From an uncultured Acidimicrobiales bacterium (GTDB lineage Bacteria > Actinomycetota > Acidimicrobiia > Acidimicrobiales > SZUA-35): a stretch of 64,000 nucleotides of DNA. The position numbers and the translations under genes are program-made. The number at the start of each line of letters is the position of its first letter. Position 1 is the first letter of the stretch. The notes below the pieces were generated by a model that was given only the letters and a program-made list of their open reading frames with translations, was not told the origin of the DNA and searched no databases. Positions 9,052-17,741 of this stretch are shown here, piece by piece. Location: positions 62,001-126,000 of the forward strand of contig CALKZY010000028.1 in NCBI GenBank assembly GCA_938002965.1, read 5' to 3'.

Positions 9052-9710
9052 CGCCCGACGGGCCAGTCAAAGTTCTGCTGGCCGACGATCAGGACCTGGT
9101 CCGCACCGGGCTACGGATGATCCTCGAAGCTCGGGACGACATCACTGTCATCGGTGAGGCGGCCGACGGTCGTGAGGCCGTCGAGATGGCCAAGCAGTTG
9201 CGCCCCGACGTCTGCCTGTTCGACATCCGAATGCCCGACATGGACGGCATCGAAGCCACTCGCCTTCTTGCCGGAGCCGATGTGGTTGATCCGATGGCCG
9301 TCGTGGTTATCACCACCTTTGACCTGGACGAGTACGTTCACGGAGCCTTGAAAGCCGGAGCCAAAGGTTTCCTGTTGAAAGACGCCGGGCCGGACCTGTT
9401 GGTCCAAGCCATCCACGCAGCGGCCAGCGGTGACGCCCTGATCGCTCCCAGCATTACGGTCCGCCTGTTGGAGGCGTTCGCCGATCCGAATGTCAACGGG
9501 CAACCGATCCAGCCGATCGAACCGCTCACCGACCGCGAAGAAGAGGTGCTGGCTACTGTGGCACGAGGTCGCACCAACGCCGAGGCCGCCGACGAACTAC
9601 ATATTTCGCTATCCACGGTGAAGACTCATTTGGCCAGTCTCATGACCAAACTCGACGCCCGAAACCGAGTCGAGATAGCCATGTGGGCCTACGAAACAAA
9701 GCGTTCCTGA
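9048..9710 (+). CDS. NarL/FixJ-family response regulator
   Basis: A 220-residue two-domain regulator. The receiver domain has the acidic pair near the N-terminus (LADDQD), the phosphoacceptor Asp in DVCLFDIRMPDMDG, and the conserved Lys in GFLLKDAGP. The C-terminal LuxR-type HTH reads LTDREEEVLATVARGRTNAE...STVKTHL. Its ATG overlaps the kinase stop codon (ATGA), so the two are translationally coupled. The last seven codons and stop are duplicated 45 bp downstream in the same frame (see the repeat at 9687-9755). Confidence 0.93.
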   Translation: MTPDGPVKVLLADDQDLVRTGLRMILEARDDITVIGEAADGREAVEMAKQLRPDVCLFDIRMPDMDGIEATRLLAGADVVDPMAVVVITTFDLDEYVHGALKAGAKGFLLKDAGPDLLVQAIHAAASGDALIAPSITVRLLEAFADPNVNGQPIQPIEPLTDREEEVLATVARGRTNAEAADELHISLSTVKTHLASLMTKLDARNRVEIAMWAYETKRS

Positions 9711-9755
9711 CCGAGCGCCGGCCCGCCGTGCGCCTACGAAACAAAGCGTTCCTGA
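9687..9755 (+). repeat. 24-bp direct repeat covering the response-regulator stop codon
   Basis: The 24 bp at 9687-9710, encoding the tail AYETKRS plus TGA, recurs perfectly at 9732-9755. The offset is 45 bp, which keeps the reading frame, so readthrough of the first stop would add 15 residues and repeat the same C-terminus and stop. Confidence 0.95.
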
Positions 9756-9852
9756 GTAAGCAGTAGGCCCACCATCGTTAGCCCATCCCGAGGTGTCGAC
9801 GGGCACAGGTGGCGGGGGCCACACCCGACGAAAAGAACAACCCAGGGGGCAT

Positions 9853-9858
9853 TAGCGT
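9853..9858 (+). promoter_or_regulatory. Leaderless -10 (TAGCGT) of the cyclic-nucleotide-binding protein gene
   Basis: TAGCGT ends 6 nt before ATG 9865. No ribosome-binding site is visible between the hexamer and the start. Confidence 0.5.
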
Positions 9859-9864
9859 TGAGTT

Positions 9865-10305
9865 ATGAGCCTGCTTCCACGTTCTAAAACCGCCCTTCAG
9901 AGCCGCTCAGTTTCACCCGAGCTTGAGGCTGCCATCGGTCATTGCTACAGCCGAGACGAGCTCCTGCTGATCGATCGCCTTGGGACCACCACCCGCATCC
10001 CGGCCGGTCAACGATTCGTCACCGAAGGTGCATTCGGTCGCGAAGCGGTGATCATTCTCGACGGCACCGCGTCCATCCTCCACGACGAGGACGGTGCGAC
10101 CACAGAGATCGCTACCGCCGGTCCCGGCGACATGGTGGGCGAAGTCGCTCTCCTGCATGGGCAACGGCGCAACGCCACCGTGGTGGCCGCCTCCGACCTC
10201 CGCGTAGTTGTCTTCAACGTTCGTGAGTTCCGCAGTCTGCTCGACCATGCGCCTCGGATCTCAGCCGAGGCGACAACACTGGCCGACCGGCGAGCGAACC
10301 ACTAA
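9865..10305 (+). CDS. Stand-alone cyclic-nucleotide-binding-domain protein
   Basis: A 146-residue protein consisting of little more than one cNMP-binding (CRP-type) beta-roll. The phosphate-binding cassette is recognisable at GDMVGEVALLHGQRRNATVVA, with the conserved Glu and Arg that contact the cyclic nucleotide. It has no DNA-binding helix-turn-helix and no membrane segment, so it may act as a ligand-sensing partner for another protein. TAGCGT ends 6 nt before the ATG, supporting a leaderless start. The ligand (cAMP or another) cannot be told from sequence. Confidence 0.87.
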   Translation: MSLLPRSKTALQSRSVSPELEAAIGHCYSRDELLLIDRLGTTTRIPAGQRFVTEGAFGREAVIILDGTASILHDEDGATTEIATAGPGDMVGEVALLHGQRRNATVVAASDLRVVVFNVREFRSLLDHAPRISAEATTLADRRANH

Positions 10306-10349
10306 CGAAACCCGAAACTCGTTCCCCCTCGGGTTTCCGGTCGGCTGCT

Positions 10350-10390
10350 CCCGGGTCCACCGCCCGGGGCCAGCCGGTCAAAGGCTGGCC
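10350..10390 (+). terminator. GC-rich double hairpin after the cyclic-nucleotide-binding gene
   Basis: CCCGGG at 10350-10355 can pair with CCCGGG at 10363-10368. GGCCAGCC at 10368-10375 pairs perfectly with GGCTGGCC at 10383-10390. There is no clear T-run, so termination function is only likely. Confidence 0.4.
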
Positions 10391-10458
10391 AATCGGGCGC
10401 CGATCAGGCCAGCTGCTGCAACTAGGCGCTGAATCACCGGTCGTGCCACCATTGGCGG

Positions 10459-11778
10459 GTGACATCACACGACGGCGACCAACTGGACCGGCTTCGAGCT
10501 GAGGCATACCGCCGGTACCGGGCGGCTCGACCCCGCAGTGAGGCGATGCACACCCAAGCCAAGCGGGTGCTCCCGGGCGGTAACACCCGCTCGGTTCTGT
10601 ACTTTGATCCGTTTCCGTTTCGGGTTGAGTCGGCCGCTGGGCAGCGGCTGGTTGACATCGACGGCCACTCCTACATCGACTTTTGCGGCAACTACACCGC
10701 AGCCTTGCTGGGCCACTCCCCGGACCGGGTCAAGGCGGCGGTGAGCGAAGTCTTGGAACACGGCTGGGCGCTTGGAGCCACCCATCCACGGGAGGTTGAA
10801 CTGGCCGAGTTGATTTGCGACCGCTTCGGTTCAATAGATCAGGTACGGTTCACCAACTCCGGCACTGAAGCCAACCTGATGGCCATCGGCACTGCGCTAC
10901 ACCACCAGCAAATCCACGGCGAGAACCACATCCGTGAAACCATTGGCGTGTTTGACCAGGCCTATCACGGCGGCGTGCTGGCCTTCGGGGACATCGACGG
11001 CCCACACAATCCGCTGAACGTCCCGCACGATTTTCGGGTCGCCCCATTCGGTGACGTCAACGGTTTGGATGAACTGTTCCAGCCCGACCTCGCCTGCGTG
11101 CTGGTTGAACCGGTTCAGGGTTCGGCTGGCTGTCGCCCACCGGAGCCGGGCTTTTTGAACGAGTTGCGCAGCCGCTGTGACGACACCGACACCATACTGA
11201 TCTTCGACGAAGTCATGACTTCACGATTGGGTCCCGGCGGGGCCCAACAACGGTTCGACGTTCTCCCCGACATGACCACCCTGGGCAAGTACCTGGCCGG
11301 GGGCATGACCTTCGGAGCGTTCGGCGGGCGGCGAGACATCATGGCAGGCTTCGACCCCGACCGCCCAGGAGCGCTGACCCAGGCTGGCACCTTCAACAAC
11401 AACATCGTCTCGATGACCGCAGCGATAACCACGCTGCGTCACGAACTCGACGCTGACACTTTGGGAGAACTCAACGAACGTGGCGATCGGCTGAGACAAG
11501 ATCTCCAAACGATCTTCGACAACAGTGGCTCGCCACTGTGGGTGACCGGTGTGGGCTCCATGCTTTGTGTGCACGGCGACGATAGCCAAGGTGCCGGCAG
11601 TCCCCTGGTCGAGCTGTACTTCCACGCCATGTTGGACCAGGGCCTGTACCTTGCCCCTAGGGGGTTCATGGCTTTGTCAAAGGCGGTCACCGACGACGAC
11701 TGTGCCCAGCTTGTCGCCGCCACTCGAAGCTGGGTCGACGACCTGCCCAGCAACGTGTTCGGCCACAACTGTCTATGA
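10459..11778 (+). CDS. Class III PLP aminotransferase, glutamate-1-semialdehyde aminomutase-like
   Basis: A 439-residue fold-type I PLP enzyme. Visible features are the GTEAN phosphate-contact motif (135-139), the cofactor Asp in IFDEVM (D250), and the Schiff-base Lys277 in TTLGKYLAGG. Overall it resembles HemL, but the sequence near the active site and the partner gene differ from tetrapyrrole loci. A role in amino acid or amine metabolism is therefore equally possible. It starts at GTG 10459, with a degenerate CACCAT 6 nt upstream. Its stop overlaps the ATG of an EamA transporter, so the enzyme and an exporter or importer probably share a substrate. Confidence 0.87.
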   Translation: MTSHDGDQLDRLRAEAYRRYRAARPRSEAMHTQAKRVLPGGNTRSVLYFDPFPFRVESAAGQRLVDIDGHSYIDFCGNYTAALLGHSPDRVKAAVSEVLEHGWALGATHPREVELAELICDRFGSIDQVRFTNSGTEANLMAIGTALHHQQIHGENHIRETIGVFDQAYHGGVLAFGDIDGPHNPLNVPHDFRVAPFGDVNGLDELFQPDLACVLVEPVQGSAGCRPPEPGFLNELRSRCDDTDTILIFDEVMTSRLGPGGAQQRFDVLPDMTTLGKYLAGGMTFGAFGGRRDIMAGFDPDRPGALTQAGTFNNNIVSMTAAITTLRHELDADTLGELNERGDRLRQDLQTIFDNSGSPLWVTGVGSMLCVHGDDSQGAGSPLVELYFHAMLDQGLYLAPRGFMALSKAVTDDDCAQLVAATRSWVDDLPSNVFGHNCL

Positions 11779-12701
11779 CTCAAGCAGGAACGCAAGCCGA
11801 ACCCGCCACACCCGACACCGCCGGCTCGGCATCGACGACGCTTGGGCTGTTGGGCGCCGCCCTCGCCGTGACGGCCTGGGCGTTGGGCAGCCTGTTGGCC
11901 AAGGTAATGGACATGGGCGGGCTGGCCATCGCCGTCTACCGGTTCAGCCTGCACTTCGGTTTGCTTTGGCTCTGGATGCAGGCGAGGGGGACACCGTTCA
12001 CTGTGGCTGCGGCCCGCAAGTCGTTCTGGGGTGGCCTTGCCCTGGCGGTTGACGTGGCCCTGTTCTTCAGCGCCATCAAACTGACCTCGGTCATCAACGC
12101 CACCATCATCGGGGCGTTGCAGCCGGTACTGGTCGGGGTCGTTGCCGCCCGCTTCTTCGGCGAACAGGTTCGGGGTCGCGATGCTGCATGGTCTTTGCTG
12201 GCCATCATCGGTGTGTTCGGGGTGGTTCTGGCCGGGGAGGACTCCGGTGTGTCCAGCTTCACCGGAGACGTTCTGGCCGTCGGGGCGCTGCTGTGTTGGA
12301 GCGCGTATTTTGTTGCCTCCAAGCACTCCAAGGGGCGAATGACCTCCACCGAGTTCACCACCGGTTCGGCCATGTGGACCGGTTTGTTGAATCTCCCTAT
12401 GGCGCTGATCATCGGACAGGACTTGTCCGTTCCCAGCCAACGGGATTTTCTGTTGCTGCTAGCCATGATCCTGGTTGCCGGGGTGTTCGGCCACAGCGCT
12501 ATGAACTGGTCGCTCGTTCAGATTCCGCTGTGGGTCGGGTCGACCTTCACCCTTTTGATTCCGGTAGCCGCCTCGCTAATGGCCTGGCTGTTGTTGGACG
12601 AACCGCTGACGCTGGTTCAGGTCGGGTTCACCGTACTGGTCCTGGGGGCGCTGGCCGCCATCGTCGTCGGGCAGTCCCGCACTAGCGCTTCCGGTCATTG
12701 A
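11775..12701 (+). CDS. EamA/DMT-family transporter
   Basis: A 308-residue inner-membrane protein with ten predicted helices made of two EamA repeats. The first contains GALQPVLVGVVAARFFGEQV and the second ends with MAWLLLDEPLTLVQVGF, the typical repeat endings. DMT proteins move metabolites such as amino acids, nucleotides or their derivatives. The ATG overlaps the aminotransferase stop (ATGA), so the two are one operon. Substrate unknown. Confidence 0.9.
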   Translation: MTQAGTQAEPATPDTAGSASTTLGLLGAALAVTAWALGSLLAKVMDMGGLAIAVYRFSLHFGLLWLWMQARGTPFTVAAARKSFWGGLALAVDVALFFSAIKLTSVINATIIGALQPVLVGVVAARFFGEQVRGRDAAWSLLAIIGVFGVVLAGEDSGVSSFTGDVLAVGALLCWSAYFVASKHSKGRMTSTEFTTGSAMWTGLLNLPMALIIGQDLSVPSQRDFLLLLAMILVAGVFGHSAMNWSLVQIPLWVGSTFTLLIPVAASLMAWLLLDEPLTLVQVGFTVLVLGALAAIVVGQSRTSASGH

Positions 12702-12754
12702 ACTAGCTGAAGTAACCACCGCAGTGCAACACGTCGGTCGCCTACCGGCTTTAG

Positions 12755-13561
12755 CTATTCGACCGGTGCAAGGGCCTGATCCTTTTCGTCGACTGTCATG
12801 GCACCGGTCATGATGGCCACGGCGTCGTTCATGGTGTGCGACTGCGGGGTGATGACAGCCGCTCGCCGTCCGAGGCGCTGCACGTGAATGCGATCGGCCA
12901 CCTTGAACACGTTCTGCATGTCGTGCGAAATCAAAATCACCGGGAGGCCCCGGTCACGCAGATCGCGAATCAGCTGCAGCACTCGGCCTGACTCCCGCAC
13001 ACCCAAGGCCGCAGTAGGTTCGTCGAGGATGATGACCTTGCTGCCGAACGCGGCCGCCCGGGCGACAGCGACGGCTTGGCGCTGACCTCCCGACAGCGTC
13101 TCCACTGCCTGGGTGATGTTCTGGACGGTGGCGATACCGAGATCCTGCAAGTGCTGGGATGACTCCTCCCGCATGCGTTTCTTGTCCAACATGCGAAACA
13201 CCGAACCGAGAACACCTGGTTTACGCAGCTCACGGCCCAAGTACAGGTTGGTCGAAATGTCCAAAGCGGGCGATACAGCCAACGTCTGGTAGACGGTCTC
13301 GATACCTGCATGGCGGGCTTCGCTAGTCGAGCCAAACTGGATCCGCTTGCCTGCCAGTTCCATGGCTCCGGAGTCTGGAGTATGAGCACCGGCGAAACAC
13401 TTGACCAACGTGGACTTACCGGCACCGTTGTCACCGATGACGGCCAGAACCTCGCCTGGATAGAGATCAATGTCGGAGCCGTTTAGACCAACGACCTTGC
13501 CGAATGTCTTGACCAGATTTCGACCGCTAAGGATGGGGCGCACCTCTGTTGCCGTGGCCAT
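12755..13561 (-). CDS. Sugar-type ABC importer, ATP-binding subunit
   Basis: A 268-residue ATPase with a single nucleotide-binding domain. Walker A is GDNGAGKST (43-51), the signature is LSGGQRQAVAVARA and Walker B is VIILDEPTAALG, followed by the switch His in ILISHDM. It resembles FrcA/XylG-like sugar importers but has one NBD rather than the fused pair in RbsA, so it should dimerise. I chose ATG 13561 because it overlaps the permease stop (TAATG) with GGAGG in front; an upstream in-frame start would lie inside the permease gene. It is the last gene of the binding protein-permease-ATPase unit. Confidence 0.92.
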   Translation of the reverse strand: MATATEVRPILSGRNLVKTFGKVVGLNGSDIDLYPGEVLAVIGDNGAGKSTLVKCFAGAHTPDSGAMELAGKRIQFGSTSEARHAGIETVYQTLAVSPALDISTNLYLGRELRKPGVLGSVFRMLDKKRMREESSQHLQDLGIATVQNITQAVETLSGGQRQAVAVARAAAFGSKVIILDEPTAALGVRESGRVLQLIRDLRDRGLPVILISHDMQNVFKVADRIHVQRLGRRAAVITPQSHTMNDAVAIMTGAMTVDEKDQALAPVE

Positions 13562-14628
13562 TATGCCTTCACCTCCCGGATCCATTGATCCAACGACACG
13601 GCTGCGATCACCAGCAAACCAATGGCTAACACCCGGTAGGCCTGATCCAATCCGGCCAGAGCGAGGCCGTTGCGCATCACGGTTACGATGGCAGCCCCAA
13701 GCAGGGTCCCAACCAGAATGCCGCGTCCACCGAACAGCGAGGTTCCGCCGATTACCACCGCGGTGATGGTTTCAAGGTTGATGTCGGGGGTCACGTTCGG
13801 GCTGGCCGATCCGACCCGGCCGATGGTGATCCACGCCGCGATTCCCATGATCAAACCGGACACCGTGTACACGCCCATGAGAACCCGGTTGGCGTTGATA
13901 CCGGAAAGCTCAGCGGCTTCCGGGTCGTCACCCACTGCGTAGATATGGGTGCCCCACGCGGTGCTGCGAAGGATGTAGGCGAACACAGCGTAGAGAACCA
14001 GCATGACTACCACACCGGCCATGACTCCGAACGAGCCAACGTTGCTGGTCTCACCTAGGGCCAGCATTGCCTCGGGCATTTCCGGGCCCTGAATGGTCCT
14101 GGCCCGAAAGACGATCAATGTCAACGCGGTGAACACACTGAGCGTGCCCAGGGTGACGATAAACGGCGGCAGTTTGAAGCGAACAATCAGGTAGCCGTTG
14201 GCCGCACCGGCTGCGGTTGACAACAGAATGCCAGCGAGGATGGCAGCCCACGACGGCCAGCCACCGAAGGCCACGTTCGAGGCATCCTGACTGACAGCAA
14301 GGTTTGCCATCAACATCTGACCGAACACCATGATGGCCCCGATGCTCAAGTCGATACCGGCGGTCAGGATGATTAACGTCTGGGCGATGGCCAGCGTGCC
14401 CACGATCACCATCTGCTGTGTCAACAACGACAGGTTCGTGGCCAGAATGAATCGTTCGTTCAGCAGGGTGAAAATGATCATGGCCACGACCAGCACGGCC
14501 AGCGGGCTCAGGTAGGGGTAGCGATGCAGCGTTGACTGCAATCGGGCCCCAAGCCCTCCCCTTGAGCCGAATTCTTCGGCAAGATCCACCGCGGATTCCG
14601 AATCCGTGGAGGCGATTGTTGAGTTCAC
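13561..14628 (-). CDS. Sugar-type ABC importer, permease subunit
   Basis: A 355-residue BPD_transp_2-family permease (RbsC/FrcC type) with about ten membrane helices. The AGIDLSIGAIMVFGQM stretch and the GGTSLFGGRGILVGTLLGA loop are characteristic of this family. The N-terminal 30 residues are hydrophilic. It is preceded by a hairpin that separates it from the binding-protein gene and is followed by a coupled ATPase gene. The substrate is inferred to be a monosaccharide or polyol, from the family only. Confidence 0.92.
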   Translation of the reverse strand: MNSTIASTDSESAVDLAEEFGSRGGLGARLQSTLHRYPYLSPLAVLVVAMIIFTLLNERFILATNLSLLTQQMVIVGTLAIAQTLIILTAGIDLSIGAIMVFGQMLMANLAVSQDASNVAFGGWPSWAAILAGILLSTAAGAANGYLIVRFKLPPFIVTLGTLSVFTALTLIVFRARTIQGPEMPEAMLALGETSNVGSFGVMAGVVVMLVLYAVFAYILRSTAWGTHIYAVGDDPEAAELSGINANRVLMGVYTVSGLIMGIAAWITIGRVGSASPNVTPDINLETITAVVIGGTSLFGGRGILVGTLLGAAIVTVMRNGLALAGLDQAYRVLAIGLLVIAAVSLDQWIREVKA

Positions 14629-14680
14629 GTACTATGCCCTTCCCCAACTAGTCGTTGTCTCGTAGTAGTTGCATCATGCA

Positions 14681-14714
14681 AAGGAGGGCGACCCTTCAAC
14701 GGGCCGCCCTCCTT
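14681..14714 (-). terminator. Strong hairpin between binding-protein and permease genes
   Basis: AAGGAGGGCG (14681-14690) pairs perfectly with CGCCCTCCTT (14705-14714), with an inner CCC/GGG pair in the loop. Read on the minus strand it is followed by TTTGCAT. It probably acts as a partial terminator or 3' stabiliser that keeps binding-protein mRNA above permease/ATPase mRNA, as is common in ABC importer operons. Confidence 0.8.
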
Positions 14715-14768
14715 CGTTATCACTACTGACCTAGGTGCTCAAAGTGGTCGATGCTTCGCATCGACGAC

Positions 14769-15887
14769 CTAGCCCCAAGCGTTGTCGATGCAGTACTGCG
14801 AGTCTTCCTGATCGGCAACGGTGACGGTGTCCATTGGATCGTCGGTGCACAAGGCAACGCCGGTGTCGAAGAACGTTCCGTCGTCGGAGGTGTTAGCCGG
14901 AGCATCACCGCCGGTGGCGATGGTGTTGATGGCCTCAACACCGAGGCTGGCCATGCGCAGTGGGTACTGCTGCGAGGTGGCCTGAATGCTGCCGTCCTGA
15001 ACGGCGGTTACGCCGGCCAGACCACCATCAACCGAGACGACAATGACGTCTTCGCCGACAACTTTGCCGGCAGCCTCAAGGGCCGCAGCGGCACCGAAGG
15101 CGGTGGGCTCGTTGATGGTGTAGACAACGTTGATGTCCGGATTGATGGAGAGACAGGTCTCCATGCCGGTACGGCCACCTTCTTCGTTGGCGCCGGTGGC
15201 TTCAAGACAAACCCACTCGTAGTCGCCACCTGCACCGCCGGTGTACTGGCCAGCCTCGGGCTCGTCGCCCATGACGGTCAGGTCACCGATGTCGATGCCC
15301 ATGCCTTTGAGGAAGCCGTTGTCACGGCAGTAGTCAACCGATACGACGCGGTCATCAAAGATAACCAGACGGGCGATAACGGCCTTTTCGCCGTTGAGCT
15401 TGCCTGCCGCCCACTGACCGATGGCCTCACCGGCCTTGCAGTTGTCGGTGGCGAAGGTGATGTCGACCACGTCCGGCGGATCGGTCGGGGTGTCAAGGGC
15501 AATCACGTAGAGGCCGGCATCGCGGGCCTTTTGGATGGCGTCGTTGACATTGACCGACATCGGCGTGATCAAGATGCCGTCCTGGCCTTGGGCGATGGCT
15601 TGCTCGATCAGATCGATCTGGCCCTGGTCGTCGCCCTCTTCCTTGCCGGAACCGATGGTGATGTCAATACCGAGTTCCTCGGCTTTCTCCTTGGCACCTT
15701 CCTGCATAGCTACAAAGAACGCGTTGGTGGAGTCTTTGGTGATCAGCGAGACAGCGACGTCGCCGCCGCCATCTCCACCATCTCCACCGTCGTCTCCAGC
15801 CTCGGTGCTGTCGCCGCCGCAAGCGGCTGCAATCAAACCAAAACTCAGAAAAATGGCCAGCAAGCGCCAGCCCATACGTCGCGACAT
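14769..15887 (-). CDS. Sugar-type ABC importer, substrate-binding lipoprotein
   Basis: A 372-residue periplasmic-binding-protein family member (Peripla_BP_4, RbsB-like). It has a lipoprotein signal: a hydrophobic helix followed by the lipobox IAAACGG, then an Asp/Gly-rich linker before the folded domain (VAVSLITKDSTNAFFVAMQEGA). I prefer ATG 15887 because GGGGAGA lies just upstream; the ATG at 15902 would place that sequence inside the gene. It is lipid-anchored outside the membrane and delivers a sugar to the permease. A LacI operator lies in front of it. Confidence 0.93.
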   Translation of the reverse strand: MSRRMGWRLLAIFLSFGLIAAACGGDSTEAGDDGGDGGDGGGDVAVSLITKDSTNAFFVAMQEGAKEKAEELGIDITIGSGKEEGDDQGQIDLIEQAIAQGQDGILITPMSVNVNDAIQKARDAGLYVIALDTPTDPPDVVDITFATDNCKAGEAIGQWAAGKLNGEKAVIARLVIFDDRVVSVDYCRDNGFLKGMGIDIGDLTVMGDEPEAGQYTGGAGGDYEWVCLEATGANEEGGRTGMETCLSINPDINVVYTINEPTAFGAAAALEAAGKVVGEDVIVVSVDGGLAGVTAVQDGSIQATSQQYPLRMASLGVEAINTIATGGDAPANTSDDGTFFDTGVALCTDDPMDTVTVADQEDSQYCIDNAWG

Positions 15888-15971
15888 AAGTCGTCTCCCC
15901 ATTCTGTTGATGATTCCCCCTACACCTACAAACGTGGCGTTAGGTGATCTTGGACGTACTCTAATTGTGAC

Positions 15972-15987
15972 TTGACAACGTTGTCAA
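15972..15987. promoter_or_regulatory. LacI-family operator, perfect 16-bp palindrome
   Basis: TTGACAACGTTGTCAA is a perfect palindrome centred on CG, the classic form for LacI/PurR-type repressors. It lies between the divergent binding-protein gene and the LacI regulator gene. It is the likely site for repression of the importer and for autoregulation. Confidence 0.85.
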
Positions 15988-16046
15988 CACGATGACTGCG
16001 ACAGGCACGGCGAGACCGCCCAACCGCCTAACCACGGAGCACGACC

Positions 16047-17075
16047 TTGTCCACCAGCCGACGCCCAACGATGCGAGATGTAGCGGCCGAAGCCGGCGTC
16101 AGCTTCAAAACAGTGTCGCGGGTGGTCAACCGTGAGGGTGGCGTCAGTCCTGTTCTCGTCGACCGGGTGGAGAAGGCGGTGGCCGCCCTTGACTACTGGC
16201 CCGACCATCGAGCCCAACTGCTGCGAAGGTCCTCGACCGCTCCGGCCACCATCGGATTCGTGTGGATCGACATTGCAAACGCCTTCTTCAGTAGCGTATT
16301 GCGAGGCATCGAAGAAGTGGCTGACACCCACGGCTGCCTGGTGCTGGCCGGCAGTACCGAGTGGTCCCCACAGCGCGAGCGTCGACTGGTGAACGCGCTG
16401 GTGGAACGTCGTGTCGGCGGTCTCATCATCGTGTCCTCCGGTGCAGCCGCGGACACCCTTCAGTCAGAAATGAAGAGGGGAACCCCGCTGGTCTTCTTGG
16501 ACCTTGAGCCAGGATTTGACGTCGTCGACCTGGTTCGCACCGACCACAAAGCGGGCGCCGTCAAAGCCATCGACCATCTGATTGCCGGCGGCCACACCGA
16601 CATCGCCTACTTCGGCGACGATCTCGACGTCTTCTCCGCCCGGAAACGACTACTTGGATATCGCGTCGCCATGGACACCTCCGGCCTTGCCGTCAACGAC
16701 CAACAGGTCATCACCGGCTCGCACTCGGGTGACGAATGGCGCCAAATCATCCGATCGTTCTTCGAATCCGGCGACTATCAACCAACAGCGATCTTCACCG
16801 CCCAGAATGTCGTGACCCTCGGGGCGGTACAGGCACTTCACGACCTCAACCTCAGATCCGCTATCGCCCATGTGGGGTTCGATGACATAGACCTGTCCGA
16901 GGCCGTAACCCCCGGCGTCACCGTTATCCCCCAATACCCCCGACGGCTCGGGCGGCAAGCGGCCGAGATGCTGTTCGACCGGGTGGAAGGCGACAGCGTC
17001 GAGCCGGTGAGAGTGGTCGTCGAACCCCCGCTCATCGAGCGAGGATCAGGCGAAATCCCCCCACCGGCCCGCTGA
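16047..17075 (+). CDS. LacI-family transcriptional regulator of the adjacent sugar importer
   Basis: A 342-residue repressor. The N-terminal HTH and hinge are typical: TMRDVAAEAGVSFKTVSRVVN, then a hinge helix with LLRRSS. The rest is a periplasmic-binding-protein-like sensor that would bind the imported sugar or a derivative. A GGAG 7 nt upstream supports the TTG start at 16047; ATG 16071 would delete the first HTH residues. The gene is divergent from the importer with a perfect operator in between. Confidence 0.92.
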   Translation: MSTSRRPTMRDVAAEAGVSFKTVSRVVNREGGVSPVLVDRVEKAVAALDYWPDHRAQLLRRSSTAPATIGFVWIDIANAFFSSVLRGIEEVADTHGCLVLAGSTEWSPQRERRLVNALVERRVGGLIIVSSGAAADTLQSEMKRGTPLVFLDLEPGFDVVDLVRTDHKAGAVKAIDHLIAGGHTDIAYFGDDLDVFSARKRLLGYRVAMDTSGLAVNDQQVITGSHSGDEWRQIIRSFFESGDYQPTAIFTAQNVVTLGAVQALHDLNLRSAIAHVGFDDIDLSEAVTPGVTVIPQYPRRLGRQAAEMLFDRVEGDSVEPVRVVVEPPLIERGSGEIPPPAR

Positions 17076-17103
17076 CTTCAACTGGCTCCCGATACTTCGA
17101 GGC

Positions 17104-17610
17104 CTACGCCAGGGCCTCACAGAGAGCGCCAGCCAACGTGGCTGGAAGCCTGTCCGGGCCAGCTTCGAACAGAGAATCTCCGTCCGCATCGAATTCTAAT
17201 ACTCCGGCGACCAGAGCGATGACACCCTGCTGCGGTGCGGTCAGAACTAACGTTGGCCCAATAAACCTGGAGCTGACCACCTCGCCGTTGTCGTACTCAT
17301 CGATTCGAGTCACCCGATTACGCAGCACCTCAGTATTTCCCGTATCGACCCGTGTATAGGTGATGTCGTTGTTGAAGGCTCGAATCTGGCGAGTAGTCAC
17401 CCCGTCTTCAGAAAAGGTCACATTGGACGTCGCACGCTCGAAACTGATAATCAGATCAGCACCTGGGCCACAGGCATCGACATCTGTGAAGTCAAACACA
17501 AGTTCGGTTCGCTCGGTTTCGGGCGGCTCCGCTGATGCCGGTGACACCAGCAAGGCAATGCTCGATAGAACAGCCAAAAAGGCACAAGTAGATTTCAAAA
17601 AGGTGGTCAA
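17104..17610 (-). CDS. Secreted protein of unknown function
   Basis: A 168-residue protein that I do not recognise. It begins with a clear Sec signal peptide (hydrophobic FLAVLSSIALLVSPASA, cleavage after ASA) followed by a mature beta-rich domain with one internal Cys and a C-terminal ALCEALA, which may form a disulfide. I start at TTG 17610 because GGAAG lies just upstream and the signal peptide begins there; the frame upstream has no protein character. A LacI-like half-conserved operator lies about 60 bp upstream. It is convergent with the LacI gene. Confidence 0.7.
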   Translation of the reverse strand: MTTFLKSTCAFLAVLSSIALLVSPASAEPPETERTELVFDFTDVDACGPGADLIISFERATSNVTFSEDGVTTRQIRAFNNDITYTRVDTGNTEVLRNRVTRIDEYDNGEVVSSRFIGPTLVLTAPQQGVIALVAGVLEFDADGDSLFEAGPDRLPATLAGALCEALA

Positions 17611-17671
17611 CGAACTTCCGTTCTGTCGGCGGTTTGGTGGGCGAAGCAGTCGAGCATCTATCCAACAACAA

Positions 17672-17687
17672 TGAAGAACGTTGTCAA
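17672..17687. promoter_or_regulatory. Possible second LacI-type operator
   Basis: TGAAGAACGTTGTCAA matches 13 of 16 positions of the importer operator, with one half-site complete. It lies 62-77 bp upstream of the secreted-protein start, a position suited to repression. Confidence 0.4.
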
Positions 17688-17741
17688 CTGCATCACGGAA
17701 GGTAGTGCCATCTGGCCATGACACACCAATCCGGCATCGGT

